A DNA stretch of 64,000 nucleotides from positions 1 to 64,000 of the forward strand of contig LLEY01000209.1 in the NCBI GenBank assembly GCA_001414485.1. Reading direction: 5' to 3'. Made by a program: the position numbers and the translations under genes. The stretch comes from Calycina herbarum (lineage: Eukaryota; Ascomycota; Leotiomycetes; Helotiales; Pezizellaceae). Of the stretch, positions 10,156 to 21,790 are shown in pieces; position 1 is the first letter of the stretch, and each line of letters begins with the position of its first letter. A model generated the notes under the pieces. That model was not told the DNA's origin. It searched no databases and worked only from the letters and a program-made list of their open reading frames with translations.

Positions 10156-12596
10156 TTACTTCTCCTGGCCTGCCTCCCTTTTCAAGTCCAAGTACGCACT
10201 TGCGTAATCGTTGGCGAGCACCTTCTCTCCCAAAATTCTCATGATAGTCGCCTTCTTTGCCATCATTTCGCTTTGTCCACTGATGTCGGCCACTGCCGAA
10301 TATTCACTGAAAGCCCTATCGAGGTACTCTAGTGCCATTGTAAGGTTGTTTTTCCTCATCAGACTAGCAGCCTCTGCTTTCCCAGCCATACCCATATGCG
10401 AATCCACAAGAGAAGAGTAGAGTTGGGCATTTAACGAGCAATTCTCACACTCCAATGCCCGCGGTATTATAGCAACGAGTGTGGAACAAGCTGCCTGGAA
10501 CTCGGAAAGGGAGTTCAATATATTTGCGATTGCTCCCATGGCGGCCCAGAGAGCCGGGATCAGTCGGGCTCTCCAAGCTATGCTCGCTGCACGAACTGCC
10601 ACCGAAAAGCCCTTCTCAGGACGCCCAGTCTTCGCGTGCAGTAATGCTTTGACAGAGAGAAGCTTGACCCTCAAGTTTATATCATCTCCGACCTCTTTCA
10701 TCGCTGACGCCATCTGCTCAAGCTTGGCCAACGCCTGTGCATAGTCGGTGCGACGGATCAAGTAATCGATGTGGAGGTTGTTGATCTCGAAACTAAGATC
10801 TGGATCTGATTCGGATCCGCTGAATTGCAATAGTTGAGAAAGCAATTGTTCTGCTTGATCCAAATTGTGACTGTGGAGGTCGGCTTTGAGACGAAGAATC
10901 CCACGGTATTCAAGCCAGTATTGGTTGGCTTTCCATGATCTCAGACAATTCTCATCTAGACTGTCAAGCTTTTTCATGGCATCGTCATAGCACCCTTTCT
11001 CAGTCAGAAGGTGTGCTATTCGGCACGTGAATCTAAGCGAGTCATCAAAGAGTGCATAACGTGCATGGCAGCTCAAAAATATTTCGCAGTATTGTCTTGA
11101 TAAGTTTGCCACCCCTAACCGACCCCATAAAGAGGAGTTCATGGCCATTTGGGGACCCATCATACTCTTCATGTCCTTTTCCACAATGAGCGATGAGCTC
11201 TTGAAGATGTTTTCAAAAGATGTCGCAATGCTTTCTCCGCGCGACATGGCCAATTTCGCCTCGCTTAGCAAGGAGGAGCTCCAGAGTGTCCACATTCCTG
11301 TCTCTTTAGCTTTCCTGCGGAGAAATGCGAGTCCCTTCCTTTCGAGGCCGAGCATATTGGGTGCTTCGGAGCCGCGGATTACTCTCGGGTGAGCCTTTCC
11401 AAAATGATACAGCCAACTCAAAGCAAAATTAAGGCATGCCGTATCTTTGTTCTCTCTCGCGGTTGACACAGTCTCCAACATTGCCGCAATGGCTTCATCG
11501 AAGCAACCGAAATCAGCTTGCAGAACTGCAAGGTTCATAAGAGCATATTGATAGAACAAGCGGTCTCGGTTCTGCATAGTGTAATCGAAATATCGATGAA
11601 GGGTGTCAAAGGATGTTGGGTAGTCGCCAGCTCTCCAGGCATCCAAGAAGCTGAAATTATGTTAATGGTGTTCACGATACGAGGGGGTTTGGTACGCACT
11701 TGAGGTAATGAGACAAACTTGGAACCAGGATGCTATCTTCGAGAACCTTTCTGAAGCTCTCCTTGACATCAAAAGGGATTCTGTTACCAAATTCTAAGAG
11801 GCCCAAAGAGTTAGGATCCATCTTCACAGACTAGAGCGAGAAGGAAACGCTCACTCTGCATTTGTTCAACCTGGAAATCCAGAAACTTCTCTATATCGTC
11901 CGAACTCACACAACCTTCTTGGTGGCCCGTAATATCGATGCCGTACGCCACCGTCTCTAACATCTCGGTCGCATCAACTCCCCATTTTATCTCCCCTGCC
12001 TCCAATGCTTTGTCACCGGCCCACCTTCCCAATAGACCAACCTTCGTCGAGTAGTATCTTTGTGTTTCTTGACGCCATTTGGAAAATGATATCCACAATG
12101 CCAGCGCATCACTAAATCTCAGTCGTTCGAACTCGACTTCAGATCTGCGAACAAAGCTGCCGACAGGCGAAGTCCGGGAGAGAAAGATCATGTTCCCATC
12201 TGGCGGGGGTATACCCATCTCGCCATCTCGTTTGTTTTCGTCATGCGTCTGCGCTAGGAGGTTTGTTCGCTGGTCGAAGAATTCATGTAGCGCGTTAAGA
12301 CTATCGATGTTCCAGAGTTTATGGAGGAACTGGTCCCACAAGGTCCGACCGGGAAAGCCAGAGGCTGCGGGGTGGGCGGCGAGGAGGGTCTCGTACGTGT
12401 CCAGGGTGAGAATGAAGGGCAGGGGGTTTTGTGGAGGCGTGGCTTGAGGGTGTGCCGTTTTGGCGGTGGACGGGAGGAGCTGGTTGAGGATAAAAGATAG
12501 GATGGGGATGGTGGAGGCAGTTGGAACGACGTCCTGGGTGTAGAGTTCGATCAGGGCCAGAAGACCAATTTTAGGGGGGGTGAGGAAGCGTGTCAT
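10156..12596 (-). CDS. APC5: Anaphase-promoting complex subunit 5
   Basis: Spliced CDS complement(join(10156..11650, 11700..11793, 11855..12596)), 2331 nt, 776 residues, close to the usual Apc5 length. Introns are 49 and 61 nt with canonical ends (GTGAGC...TTAG and GTGCGT...TCAG). The N-terminal part (LTPPKIGLLALIELY...) is helical. Exon 2 ends in LVPSLSHYLK. Exon 3 opens with FLDAWRAGDYPTSFDTLHRYFDYTM, a block typical of Apc5, then FYQYALMNLAVLQADFGCFDEA and ACLNFALSWLYHF, followed by TPR-like helical repeats to the end. Apc5 is a scaffold subunit of the APC/C ubiquitin ligase that drives mitotic exit. The adjoining intergenic region at 12597-12720 carries the promoter and then a MITE-like element. 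Confidence 0.92.
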
Positions 12597-12720
12597 TCTT
12601 GGGAGAGGGTCTTGCCAGGAGACTCTCTGTCTCCGATGTGGCAGAGGGGTGGTCGTGTCTTCATATCTTCATATTCAGGTGACAATGGTAGATGATGGTC
12701 ACACCAGAGGTTGTCACTAT

Positions 12721-13128
12721 ACTCCGTGCGCACAGGCCAGAATCAGCAGAAAACACACCAAAGGTCTCTAACTTCTCCTACTAATTATAGAGTAACACTT
12801 TTATAAATTTATTTAAAACTAAGTATAGATGCTCATTTAACTAGAGACTTGAAGTTCCTTAGCTTTGTTCTACAATAGAGTAACTTCTAGTATGTGTTAG
12901 ATATATCTCTTAGAGGATTTGTTAGTAAAGTTTTAGTCTTTAAGATTATAGGCGTAGATTAAAAGTTAGAACTAAATTATTAGTTAGAAATGTGTTCTTC
13001 TTATAAAGCTCTACGTCTATCATCGTTATTGCGTTATAGTATAATATATATTTACTAAGTTATAAAGCTACAAAGAGGGTGACTTTTGGTGTGTTTTCGG
13101 TTGATTTTGGCCTGTGCGCACGGAGGTA
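12721..13128. mobile_element. MITE-like inverted-repeat element, about 408 bp
   Basis: The left arm 12721-12768 (starting ctccgtgcgcacaggcc) is repeated in inverse orientation at about 13080-13126 (ending ggcctgtgcgcacggag). The arms match over about 48 bp with a few differences. TA lies next to both ends. The interior is AT-rich and carries no coding signal, like RIP-mutated DNA. It looks like a non-autonomous DNA transposon between the APC5 promoter and the JmjC-like gene. Confidence 0.78.
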
Positions 13129-13322
13129 ATTCCGATTGTCGGGCCGAATAATCGCCGAAGCAATTATCGCCCCAACACTGGTTCAGGTGTGTGGCCGTGC
13201 ACGCTAGGTGAAGAAAATTCTTTCTGACAACAGCTCTCTCTTGTGAAAGCAATCTTCTCCACTACGCTACCGCTACCACGCTTAACAAGAATTCGCTGTC
13301 GCACCTTATCAACTTTTCAAGT

Positions 13323-14571
13323 ATGCCCCTGACAAAAGAACAGGACAGACTCAGGAAACGTCAGCACTATACCCCCCGCAAAAATGATGGAAAGCGGAAA
13401 GGTCGGGGGCCCGGAAGGAAACCTCCAAAGAAGGATCGACAGACCATATTAGCAGAGAAAAAAGAGGCCTCTATAAGGAGGAGACAAAAAGGAGAAAGAG
13501 ACGCGGCTCCCACCATTAATCCTCGAGCGTTGCAAAAATTCTTCGAAGGCTCTAGAAAGACTACACAAGATTCCTCGGGCAACGAGCAAGTTTCCGTTCA
13601 CAAGTGGCCAGCAAAGCAATTGGGCTCCATATACCATGCCTCAAATCTTCCCCTCTAGTGAATGCATCCAGGGAGGTGTTCCTATCACTTTTGATGAGGT
13701 TTTCTCTGAGATGAACTACAAAAGAGATGACGTACAGGAAGTTTTAGCAGCATCATTCCTACCTGGCCTAGCAAATCAAGACGCCTTGTATGCAGCAAAT
13801 CTTACACTGCCTGGCGAACGGACATGGAAAATGACACTTCCAGCAGACTTCAAACATCTCACCATCGCTGACGAAAAGACCACCACCTCGATCAGTCTGA
13901 ATTTATGCTGAGATGGCGCTATATTTGACTTCCACCTCGACGATACTAGCAGCCTTGCCTGCCTTGTGTCAGAGACTGAATTCTCAAAAGTGTGGTTTTT
14001 TGCTCCGCTTACCCCTTTTAACCTCGATATTTTCAAAGACCAGAGGCAATTCGATATCGCAAATCAAGAACAAATCTTTCCTGATAATATCGAGAGATTA
14101 GAAAAACTTATCTGTATTATTCAGAAACCCGAAGATGCAATTTGGATCCCAACGGCTGTCTTGTATGCGACTTGTGCAGTAGGGAATGGGATTCTATACG
14201 GTTCTGTTTTTAAGATTACAGAGGATATTCATCTCATCGCCCAGCGCCTTTCTGGTCTATTTACAGTCTCAGACAACAAGCAGAAAGCGCACCTTGTTGC
14301 CAGGTTCAAAGTCGTGGTCGAAAGAGCCCTCAGAGATCGGAAGTTTTCAGTAAACTTAGTAATGGCATTTATCGACGAACACTTCCAGAAGCTGGTCCGT
14401 AACAATACGAGGTGCTTCAAAGAGATTTTGGATCTAATGGAAGCTGCTATTGTGGGCGGGTCTTGGGAGGCACCAATGAAATGTCCCTGTGGCATCATCT
14501 CGAAAAACGGCGAAGCAACCAGCCACTTCTTCTTAGCACACATCAAGACGTTGGTCGGGGGTCTTGTATGA
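13323..14571 (+). pseudogene. Degenerate JmjC-like (cupin) protein, N-terminal copy
   Basis: It opens at an ATG with a very basic N-terminus (KGRGPGRKPPKK). The frame shifts between about 13500 and 13600, after which the reading continues ...SNWAPYTMPQIFPSSECIQGG. A TGA at about 13909-13911 interrupts ...ISLNLC and DGAIFDFHLDD. After it come the JmjC features: HxD in DFHLDD, the strand SKVWFFAPLTP, and IIQKPEDAIWIPTAVLYATCAVGNGILYGSVF, where the third iron ligand, usually His in an LHAT motif, is Tyr. The C-terminus has a CPCG...HFFLAH Cys/His pair. Known members are Fe(II)/2-oxoglutarate dioxygenase-like. The stop, shift and lost ligand say pseudogene. A short intron could explain the shift but not the stop. 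Confidence 0.7.
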
Positions 14572-14639
14572 ATAGAAGGGAAGCACCGGAGAACCTTCTC
14601 CAAGGAATGATAAGTGAGCCCAATTTTATCCAATAGACC

Positions 14640-15109
14640 TTGAAAATATTGGGAATTTTCGAATCTTAGGACAAAAGTTCTCCTGTTCTCTCTGGCACAA
14701 AGACAATTTCGGCGCTGGGGTATGGATTCGTTGTCTTTTTGGATTGAAGCTATGGCCTTTCATACCATCCATGTCAAGGTCTCAATGGGAAAAGTTTATG
14801 GAAAAAGGTGGCCAGTGGACCCCAGAACTGGACCAGAGCATACCGCTTGTTCTGTTACAACCTGGCGATACCTTAATCATGCTCCCTGGAAACTACAACG
14901 TTTATGCTCCCATCACTTTGGCTGATTGTGCTATGGATGGCGGGATGTTTTGGGACGTGAGAAGATTACGAGATATTCTCGGCCAAATACTCGACCAAAT
15001 ACTCGACCAAAAGAACCACCCGAGTATAAGCATTGGAAATCTTCCATTCGTGTACTTGGGCTTTCAAATCATCGGAGACAGCAAACAGTTCATCGAATCT
15101 GGCTTATGA
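14640..15109 (+). pseudogene. Degenerate JmjC-like C-terminal domain, second copy
   Basis: The frame open to 15109 reads ...FSCSLWHKDNFGAGVWIRC, then LKLWPFIP, WTPELD, LVLLQPGDTLIMLPGN, APITLADCAMDGGMFWDVRR. These are features of a JmjC-like double-stranded beta helix with an HxD ligand pair (WHKD). The position of the distal His, expected before APIT, is Tyr (NVYAPIT). There is no start codon, and the segment lies 70 bases after the end of the first degenerate JmjC-like copy in a different frame. Either it is the second half of a two-domain protein broken by mutation, or a fused fragment of a related gene. An ILDQ tandem from repeated ctcgaccaaata units lies near the end. Confidence 0.65.
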
Positions 15110-16680
15110 TTTGACTAGGAACAATTTACGTGGGAATTGCCACCACCGAACAGCTCTCTTTCCGAAAGAAGAACTGCTTGTCCTTGTCAGAGCTTACGCG
15201 TTGTTCGTCCGTACCATCGAAACCCATGCTGAAGTCGGTTTGGCCCAACTTTGAGAGGATGTCCCGAAGGAGCTCTTTGTTTTCGATGGAAGGCAGTTCT
15301 ACGGCATGATTAGATAACTGGTATGTGGTGAATAAGTGACCGTGGCAGGAAGCTTACTTGGGCGAAGTGCAAATTGGGTCTTGGGGGAATTCAAAGGTGA
15401 GGCCAGTGCCCAGGTGTAATGTTGAGAGCGCAAAGGCAGGTCCCAATATGCCAAGATGCAATAGCGAGAGGGTAAAGGCGACGGCAGGACTCTAGGCATA
15501 TGCTATGTGCGCCGGAAGGGCGATGTTGTGATGATTCGGGCAAGAAAGCGACTGTAAAGTTGAGAATGAGAGCAGTTAGGCAAGCGTTGTAGTTGGAGGA
15601 TTAGAGGATTGGAGAGAGTTGGAGAATTGAAAGAGAAAGAACAAGGGAGTGTGGGGCGAAGTGGAGAAGAAGGTTTAGGTTCACAAGTGAATAGGTACCC
15701 TTCAGCTTTACCTATCACTATTTTCCGAACGCTAGAATTCAACCTGGAAAAATCTCTAAAATTAACTATTCCTGTTGGTATGACTTGGTGGTCAATAGCA
15801 TGATGCAAAAAGAGTGTATTATCGTTCGTGCATGTCGAGAGAAGTTAGCTACTCTATCTACTTAAATAGACCTTAAGCGAGAAGGTCACGTGAAGCGCTA
15901 CTCGCTCTCGAATATACCGACAATTCCCAATACTCAACGTGTGATTCAGAACAGGCGGTAGTATTCTTCTTGATCTTGCAAGCTGAACTTGATTGAAACG
16001 GTATTATCCGAAGCAAACAGCCTTCTAGCTCGTAATGGAAAGGCTTTCTACTTCAAGAGTCCTGTGGAAAGCTTCTAGAGCTTATCGAGGAATACTCTTA
16101 GAAGTACTTTCTCCCCCTAGTTAGCTTTTATTGAATTTCATAAAGGTCGACCAAATTTAGCTGCTCTTGAAGGGGTGGGTAGAGCTACACTTCTATTGCA
16201 ATTCAACATGAAAGTTTGGAAAGCCTTTATATTATGTTTTTCTTTACTAAAATTACACACTTTTCACCCCCAACCAACTCCCAAAGCGCTGAACTTCAAG
16301 GAAAATCTACTCCGAGTCTCTTTCATGCGGAGCGGAAATACCATCTTGCAGAATACACGTCCCCTCGCAAAGAAACCCATATTGTATTATCCCCTCCACA
16401 AGTAAATGCATTTGAAAACACACAGTCCTCTGCAAAACAAATTTCCTCGAGCACACCTTCCCCCGTAAAGAAGACTCTCAAGCAAACCCTCATTCCGTCG
16501 TAAAGCAAAAAACATTCTCCCGCAACGAAAAGCCAACACCCGTCCTGTCAGTAAACTCTCATCCTCAAATTCATTTGAAAAATTCCCCCGCAACGAAAAC
16601 CCCTCTAGTAGAACATCCAACCCCTCGAAAAGTAGACCTTGAATGCACAAGCCCATTCGCAATGCCACTCGGAAAAACGA
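15110..16680. other. Intergenic, no supported gene
   Basis: About 1.6 kb. Open frames are short and lack family features. 16430-16630 is Pro/Ser/Lys-coding low complexity, with the unit cccgcaacgaaaa repeated at about 16520 and 16587; it looks like repeat decay and not a gene. A 15-bp GA-rich stretch lies at about 15600-15650. Confidence 0.45.
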
Positions 16681-18459
16681 TCACTTCTTCACCCACGGTC
16701 TTTCTCGCATTACTGCCTTGAATGCCCAAAGCAAATCAAGAATTTGCTTCCTCCAAACCGTGCCTGGCCAATGCGAGAGGTTGAACATGATATTCATGAT
16801 TTTAGGAAGGTCATTCTTTTCTCCAAGCTTGAGAAGTTCGAGTTCACTCATTCTGATAAATGTCTTACCATCAACCCACTCTATCCAGTTACAGAACACA
16901 CGAAAGTGTTCTTGATTAACCTGATAGAAGTAGAGGTATAGTCCTTTTTTGATGGTCCTCCCTTCTGGTGATGCTTTATTCTTTTGGAATAATTTGGCAA
17001 AAGCAGACTGGCTCATCCTTGAACCTCGAGGGGGTTGGTTGGGCGACGAGGTACGTGAATCTGGGGAGCCTCCGAGTGGGTTGGCATTGTCTTGTCCATT
17101 CTCTGCGGCCTTCTCTTGTTCACTCTTTGCCTTTTCTCTGAAATTGAAGATTTTCTGGCTCTTACTTCTCAACCTCTCCTGTGCAACCTTTGGAGCTACT
17201 CCCGATTGTAACAACTCCAATAACTCGTAAATATAAGCATAAGCCAGTAAAGCACAGGAACAGGCTCGTAGAAGCTGTACCATCGCCTCTGCGGATTTCC
17301 CCTCGATGCCTTTGAACTCGGCGATAATTCCTACTGCAAATATGCCAGGCGCAAAATCCAGTAAGTCCTTCAAGAGTGTCAATTCTTTCAGAACATCTTC
17401 AAATGGATGAAAGTCTGAATGGCTTTTATCGAATCCTTTATAACCATCAGGGCATGCATTTTGTGTAAGCCATTTTTCGATTTCGTCGTGAATATTGACA
17501 TCAACATGGAAGTTTTTAGCTTGGATTGGTTTCTCGAGGTCATCAAGAGTTGCTGGATAGAGGTTGCGGCAGATGCTCTCAAACTTTTTATCCATTCCTC
17601 GGACAATTCCATCATAGATATATGGTCTGTATTGAAAGACGCGGCAAGGTCTAGACGATTCAGAAACAAGTGTCAACATTCCGTCAACTATGGCGAGAGT
17701 TTTCTGCCCGTCATCGTAATGTTCAGGAAGAGGTCGAAGCTCAAAACCCTCGTGTACAATACCCTCTTTTGTCACAAGGGTTTTCATTTGAAGTTTTCCT
17801 TTCCCATGAAGCTCGGATTGTGGTATGAAGTAAGGGGGTGCTTTAGCAACCTGGTCCTCATCTCCGTTGGGTTTGTAAGTATCTAGGTCGATTTCAATTG
17901 TTCGTGCAAACTGATCGAAAAGCGAGTTGAATAGTTCTCGAACTCCATGCTCTGCCAGTTTTCCTTGGAATGCTACCTCCTTCAACCAATGTTCAACTTG
18001 GTATGGTGTAAGATGATTCTGAGGTGGGGCCTCGCCTCCAATTGCATATGTCAAAACCAAGTTGTGAAACTCCTTGTGATATTCCAATTCGGCTGTTGGA
18101 GGATGCTTAAACATTCGATTATCTTCAAGCCATTGAATATGAAGTCGTGCAGATACAGCTTTACATCCCCTGGTAGTTTGGCTCGGCGTGTCTGTGGCAG
18201 ATCCATCGTTGCCCTTTCTCTTCTTGCCTTGACTGTCAACTACTGGCTCAGATATTTCGGAGATGAATGTTTTGACAGAAAGGTTGGAGCGGTGGAATGT
18301 CTTGATAGAGGAGGGAGGATCCCGACGGATTTGGTCGTTCAAGAAGTAGTCTCTGGAGTGTTCTAAAGAATAATCTGGGATTGTGTTCAAATTCTTCTCC
18401 GTTAAAGAGCTGACGTGATCTCGAATGACAAGTGGTGGTTCATGAGGAACGTGGTCCAA
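16681..18459 (-). CDS. Hypothetical protein, about 590 residues, 5' exon not resolved
   Basis: A long open frame of ordinary composition and no internal stop. I do not recognise a family. Visible features: a basic NLS-like GKKRK near residue 80, ARLHIQWLEDN, a central stretch with YRPYIYDGIVRGMDKKFESICRNLYP, a hydrophobic helical part around LLRACSCALLAYAYIYELLELL, a charged Lys/Glu segment with SPNQPPRGSRMS, and a C-terminal block FYQVNQEHFRVFCNWIEWVDG...MFNLSHWPGTVW. The frame at its high end has no ATG; it stays open to an upstream TAG near 18500. A first exon with its own GKKRK-like stretch may lie around 18540-18610 behind an intron. Structured C-terminus and length make a real gene likely. 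Confidence 0.6.
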   Translation of the reverse strand: MDHVPHEPPLVIRDHVSSLTEKNLNTIPDYSLEHSRDYFLNDQIRRDPPSSIKTFHRSNLSVKTFISEISEPVVDSQGKKRKGNDGSATDTPSQTTRGCKAVSARLHIQWLEDNRMFKHPPTAELEYHKEFHNLVLTYAIGGEAPPQNHLTPYQVEHWLKEVAFQGKLAEHGVRELFNSLFDQFARTIEIDLDTYKPNGDEDQVAKAPPYFIPQSELHGKGKLQMKTLVTKEGIVHEGFELRPLPEHYDDGQKTLAIVDGMLTLVSESSRPCRVFQYRPYIYDGIVRGMDKKFESICRNLYPATLDDLEKPIQAKNFHVDVNIHDEIEKWLTQNACPDGYKGFDKSHSDFHPFEDVLKELTLLKDLLDFAPGIFAVGIIAEFKGIEGKSAEAMVQLLRACSCALLAYAYIYELLELLQSGVAPKVAQERLRSKSQKIFNFREKAKSEQEKAAENGQDNANPLGGSPDSRTSSPNQPPRGSRMSQSAFAKLFQKNKASPEGRTIKKGLYLYFYQVNQEHFRVFCNWIEWVDGKTFIRMSELELLKLGEKNDLPKIMNIMFNLSHWPGTVWRKQILDLLWAFKAVMRERPWVKK

Positions 18460-20080
18460 GGTAGTAAAACGTACGCTGGGTGTACAGTGTCGCTTTGACT
18501 ATCTATATGTCAATCAAGAAAGCTTCGAGTTGGAGAGAAAGCACTTGCATGTGTTGTTTCGTCGGACGCAGATTTCCGCTTCTTTCCTTGAGCAATTAAA
18601 TTAGTCTTGTTTATAGCTTGTCCAAAGGAAAACACTTGCCTTTGCGATGTTGGAGGTGGGCAAGGGTGAGGGTAGGAGAAGATCAGAGTTGAGAAAAGCT
18701 GTATTCTGGCGTTTTGAAAAGTGCATCGACTGGCAAGGGTAAGAGTGACGTCTGACGCGCTCGTAAGAATATGCGTTTTCAGGGCTTCGAGTAAAAATTA
18801 TATCGCTCTTGCTATCTGCCGATGGATGTGCTGCAAGAAGAGCTGACTGCGATGGTGATGGTGATGGTGAGATGTGAAGTGCAGCTCCAGTTAGGATTGG
18901 AAAACTCTCCTCGAAAAGGGGTGCGGGGTCGTTGCCTGGAGCGGGTTTGCCTTCAGCGTGCTTGCCTTCAGCGTGTTTGTATTCAGCGCGTCATTCTGCC
19001 CCTTCAGCCCGTTCTTCTGCTTGTACGCGGTAGGTTGGTGTAAAATTTCGAGATAGATCAAATTGTGCGAGAAAGGAGTCGGGAGGCTGAGGGCGTTCGA
19101 GGGAGTCGCAACCGTGGGAGTAGGCGTCTCGAACCGGGGTGTAGGGAGGGCAATTGTTGGTGGAGTTGTAGTCGGAATGGGGTTCGCAGTCGTGCGACTC
19201 GTCGATTTCGGAGTTGCAATTGCAATTGCCATTGCAATCGTGGGAGTCGGAGCAATTGTGGGAGTCCCAATTACAGGTGTGAGAAGGGCGGGCGTCTAAG
19301 AATTTGTTGCTCAAAAGGCGGCGTTGAGAGCGAAAAGGTGTTGGTCTTTGTTCTCCAAATATGGCCTCACAACTACCCCCATCTGACGCCCTCGCTATTG
19401 TGACCACCAGTTGTAAAATGTTCCTTCCTGAATTCCCTGCTCTTCTCAAACTGTCTGTTCTCCCCCAAGAGCGAGTGGTTCGTCGACTCGAACATCTTTA
19501 CAAGCACAGATATTTCTCCCCAAAGCGTCGGCAGCGATACCCTGGAAACCCTGGAAATCCTGGCGCCGGGAATGCGATAGGGATTTTAGTCTATCTATCT
19601 TGGAGAAGTCTTGGAGAAGTCTGCGAAGGAGTTAGTTCATCTGTGTTCTGCAACGGAGGGTTTTCGCACCGTTTTGTTGTCGTAAGCAGCGCTGATTGTT
19701 TGGCTTGTTTGGGATTGGTCTGGGTCTCAAGAAGACACGAGAAAGGTTCGCAGATGGTTCGTAAGGAAATGTGCGGTGCTTCCACGGTTGTTTAATTGAA
19801 TTCAAAGGATTAAGTCTGTGGTTTCGGTTCAATAGAATATGGCGAAAAGGCGAAATGCGCCGCCGCTACGCTATGAGAAATGCGCCAGGGTAGTGAATGA
19901 ATTTGGACAGTGGATTTGGAAGGAGCGATTTACAATTCACTCTGCTCTGAATATTGGGCTGAAATCGAAACTTAATGTCAACGAGTATATTAAGTTAATA
20001 AAGTACTAAGGAAGTTCATGCACAGTTCATGACATATATTAAACAAGTCTATAACATCTAAACCAAGGGTGACAAATATG
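18460..20080. other. Intergenic with minisatellites; possible 5' exon of the orphan gene
   Basis: It contains a 15-bp tandem array (gcgtgcttgccttca-type units, three copies, 18941-18985) and a GCAATT-rich stretch (19205-19250). The antisense segment around 18540-18610 could code for a 5' exon (AQGKKRKSASDETTHA, then GTGCTT). Open frames here are low complexity. No other gene is supported. Confidence 0.45.
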
Positions 20081-20084
20081 AGGT

Positions 20085-21790
20085 CCTGGTAAAAAGCAGT
20101 ATGTCACAACACATCTTCTAAAAGCAATTTTCAACGAACTTCCATCCGACGCCCATGCTATCTTTCAGTATGATATTGCATGTAAATTTGCCCCACATAT
20201 TACTCGAAATCACCCTGATATAGCAAGGCGGGTCAGATTCGCAATGAATGCTTTTCATCAATATTCTCATTCACTTTCTTGCCAATTACAGTGGGGGCCG
20301 AGCCGGATTCAATATCTTGGCCTTGGAGATGGCGAGGGCGTTGAAAGAGATTGGAGTTCTAAGAGCCATTTAGTATCAATGTGCCGAGTATCTTCAGCTC
20401 AACTCAGAGAAGCTCTACTAAATGCTCAAACAAAATACCGTGTATGTAATAAAGATTTTGTTGTTCTACTTCCGAATAATGGCTGATGTTTTTATCTGCT
20501 AGGGTACTACGCAAAGAGATGTTCTTGGGCAGTTTCTTGATAAAAGATTCAAGCGTACCCGGATACTTTTAGACCAGTGTAAGAGGACCATTCAATGGAC
20601 TAAGGATCATTTAGTTTAACAAAAACTTATGACTCCAGCTGAAAGTATTGAGGTTGTTCTTAATAAATATCAGGAAATTCAACAACAGTGTGGTTTATGA
20701 CCAAAAACAGAGCTGAACTAAAAGTTCAAGACGAAAGACCATTCCATAATCTTCATAGACTTCTAGTTTATGAGGAAAGGAGACAAACAGAATTTGATCG
20801 CCTTACTCGCCTTGGAATAGAGAATGTTCATAACAATGTCTCTCAAACCCTAAAGAAATTTCCTTTACCGCTTGAAGCATGGCATATCTCTGGGCATCGT
20901 TCAGGAAGAGAGCTACTTCAAGATGCCCAGGAAGTGTGTAATACAGAACTAGCTAAGCACAGCCAAGATCGTAACAACTGGCTTTCAGGTAGTCCGATGC
21001 GTCTTTGGTATGAAAAATCATGGATCTGTCTTCGGATAGAGGCTGAAGTTGCAGATTACCATCGAATGGCTGCTCAACGTGCACAGGAAATCAGGAACAT
21101 TCGTAATCATATTGAACTAAAGGGACAAAGAAGTCTCAAGCTCATCTACAAGCCCTGTTCCGAAGACTTCCTCCTATGCAGAAGAAAAGTCAAAAGATTG
21201 CAGATTTGTGGAAGCAAATACCAGGAGGGGAAGTAGTAGAGGTGGGTGTTCACCAAACTCTTCTCAGAAAACCCCCATCATTCTCCTCCTCATATATACT
21301 TTTAGAACTGACTCTGGACAGCCCATTTCTCTACAAACGTTTAATCCAAAGTCTCTTGAAGAGGAATCCAACCGGCGGATATGGTTATATGAGGTTAGAA
21401 TTATTTCCCCTCCTGCTTAGACGTACTTCAGAAATAAGAATAATGACCTAGAATAGATTGCAATGAGCCAGCGATTACAACTTTCAGAGGATGCTGCATT
21501 AGGAGCCCCGTTAAGCTTTTCTGATGATGTTGAAATTCTACAAGGAATTGACGCCTTCTGGCGTTTTAAAAGAGCGGAAGAAGAACTTAACTTCCTATAC
21601 CTTGAATGGATACGCGTAGCAAAGTGGTCAAGAAATACTCTTCAGACATTGTTAGCTTGTCAAGGAAAGTTTCCAACACTTCAAGAGCAGCATCAATGGC
21701 GTCTCCATATACTCGAGAGGGTTTTGACTATCGAGTCCTTGATAAACTGCAAAGTATCCGAGAAGAAGCGGCGATGGTGATGGCGGTTGA
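20085..21790 (+). pseudogene. Degenerate KDZ (Kyakuja-Dileera-Zisupton) transposase
   Basis: In the + frames from about 20085 the translation runs KKQYVTTHLLKAIFNELP, IFQYDIACKFAPHI, MNAFHQYSHSLSCQLQW, then IQYLGLGDGEGVERDWSS. The order 'YD-x-AC', 'FH-x-YSH-x-x-x-C' and 'GL-x-DGEG-x-ER-x-W' is that of KDZ transposases, with the Glu of DGEGVER as a likely catalytic acid. After stops at about 20485 and 20618 and a TGA at 20698, further frames continue with long helical regions (RPFHNLHRLLVYEERRQTEF, and 21463-21780 with FWRFKRAEEELNFLYLEW). The N-terminal CxC zinc region and first catalytic Asp are absent. The copy is broken but not AT-enriched. Confidence 0.72.

Noticed and set aside
17388..18366. 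Plus-strand and alternative minus-strand frames over the orphan gene
   Set aside because: Shorter than and overlapping the single 592-codon frame, with no features.
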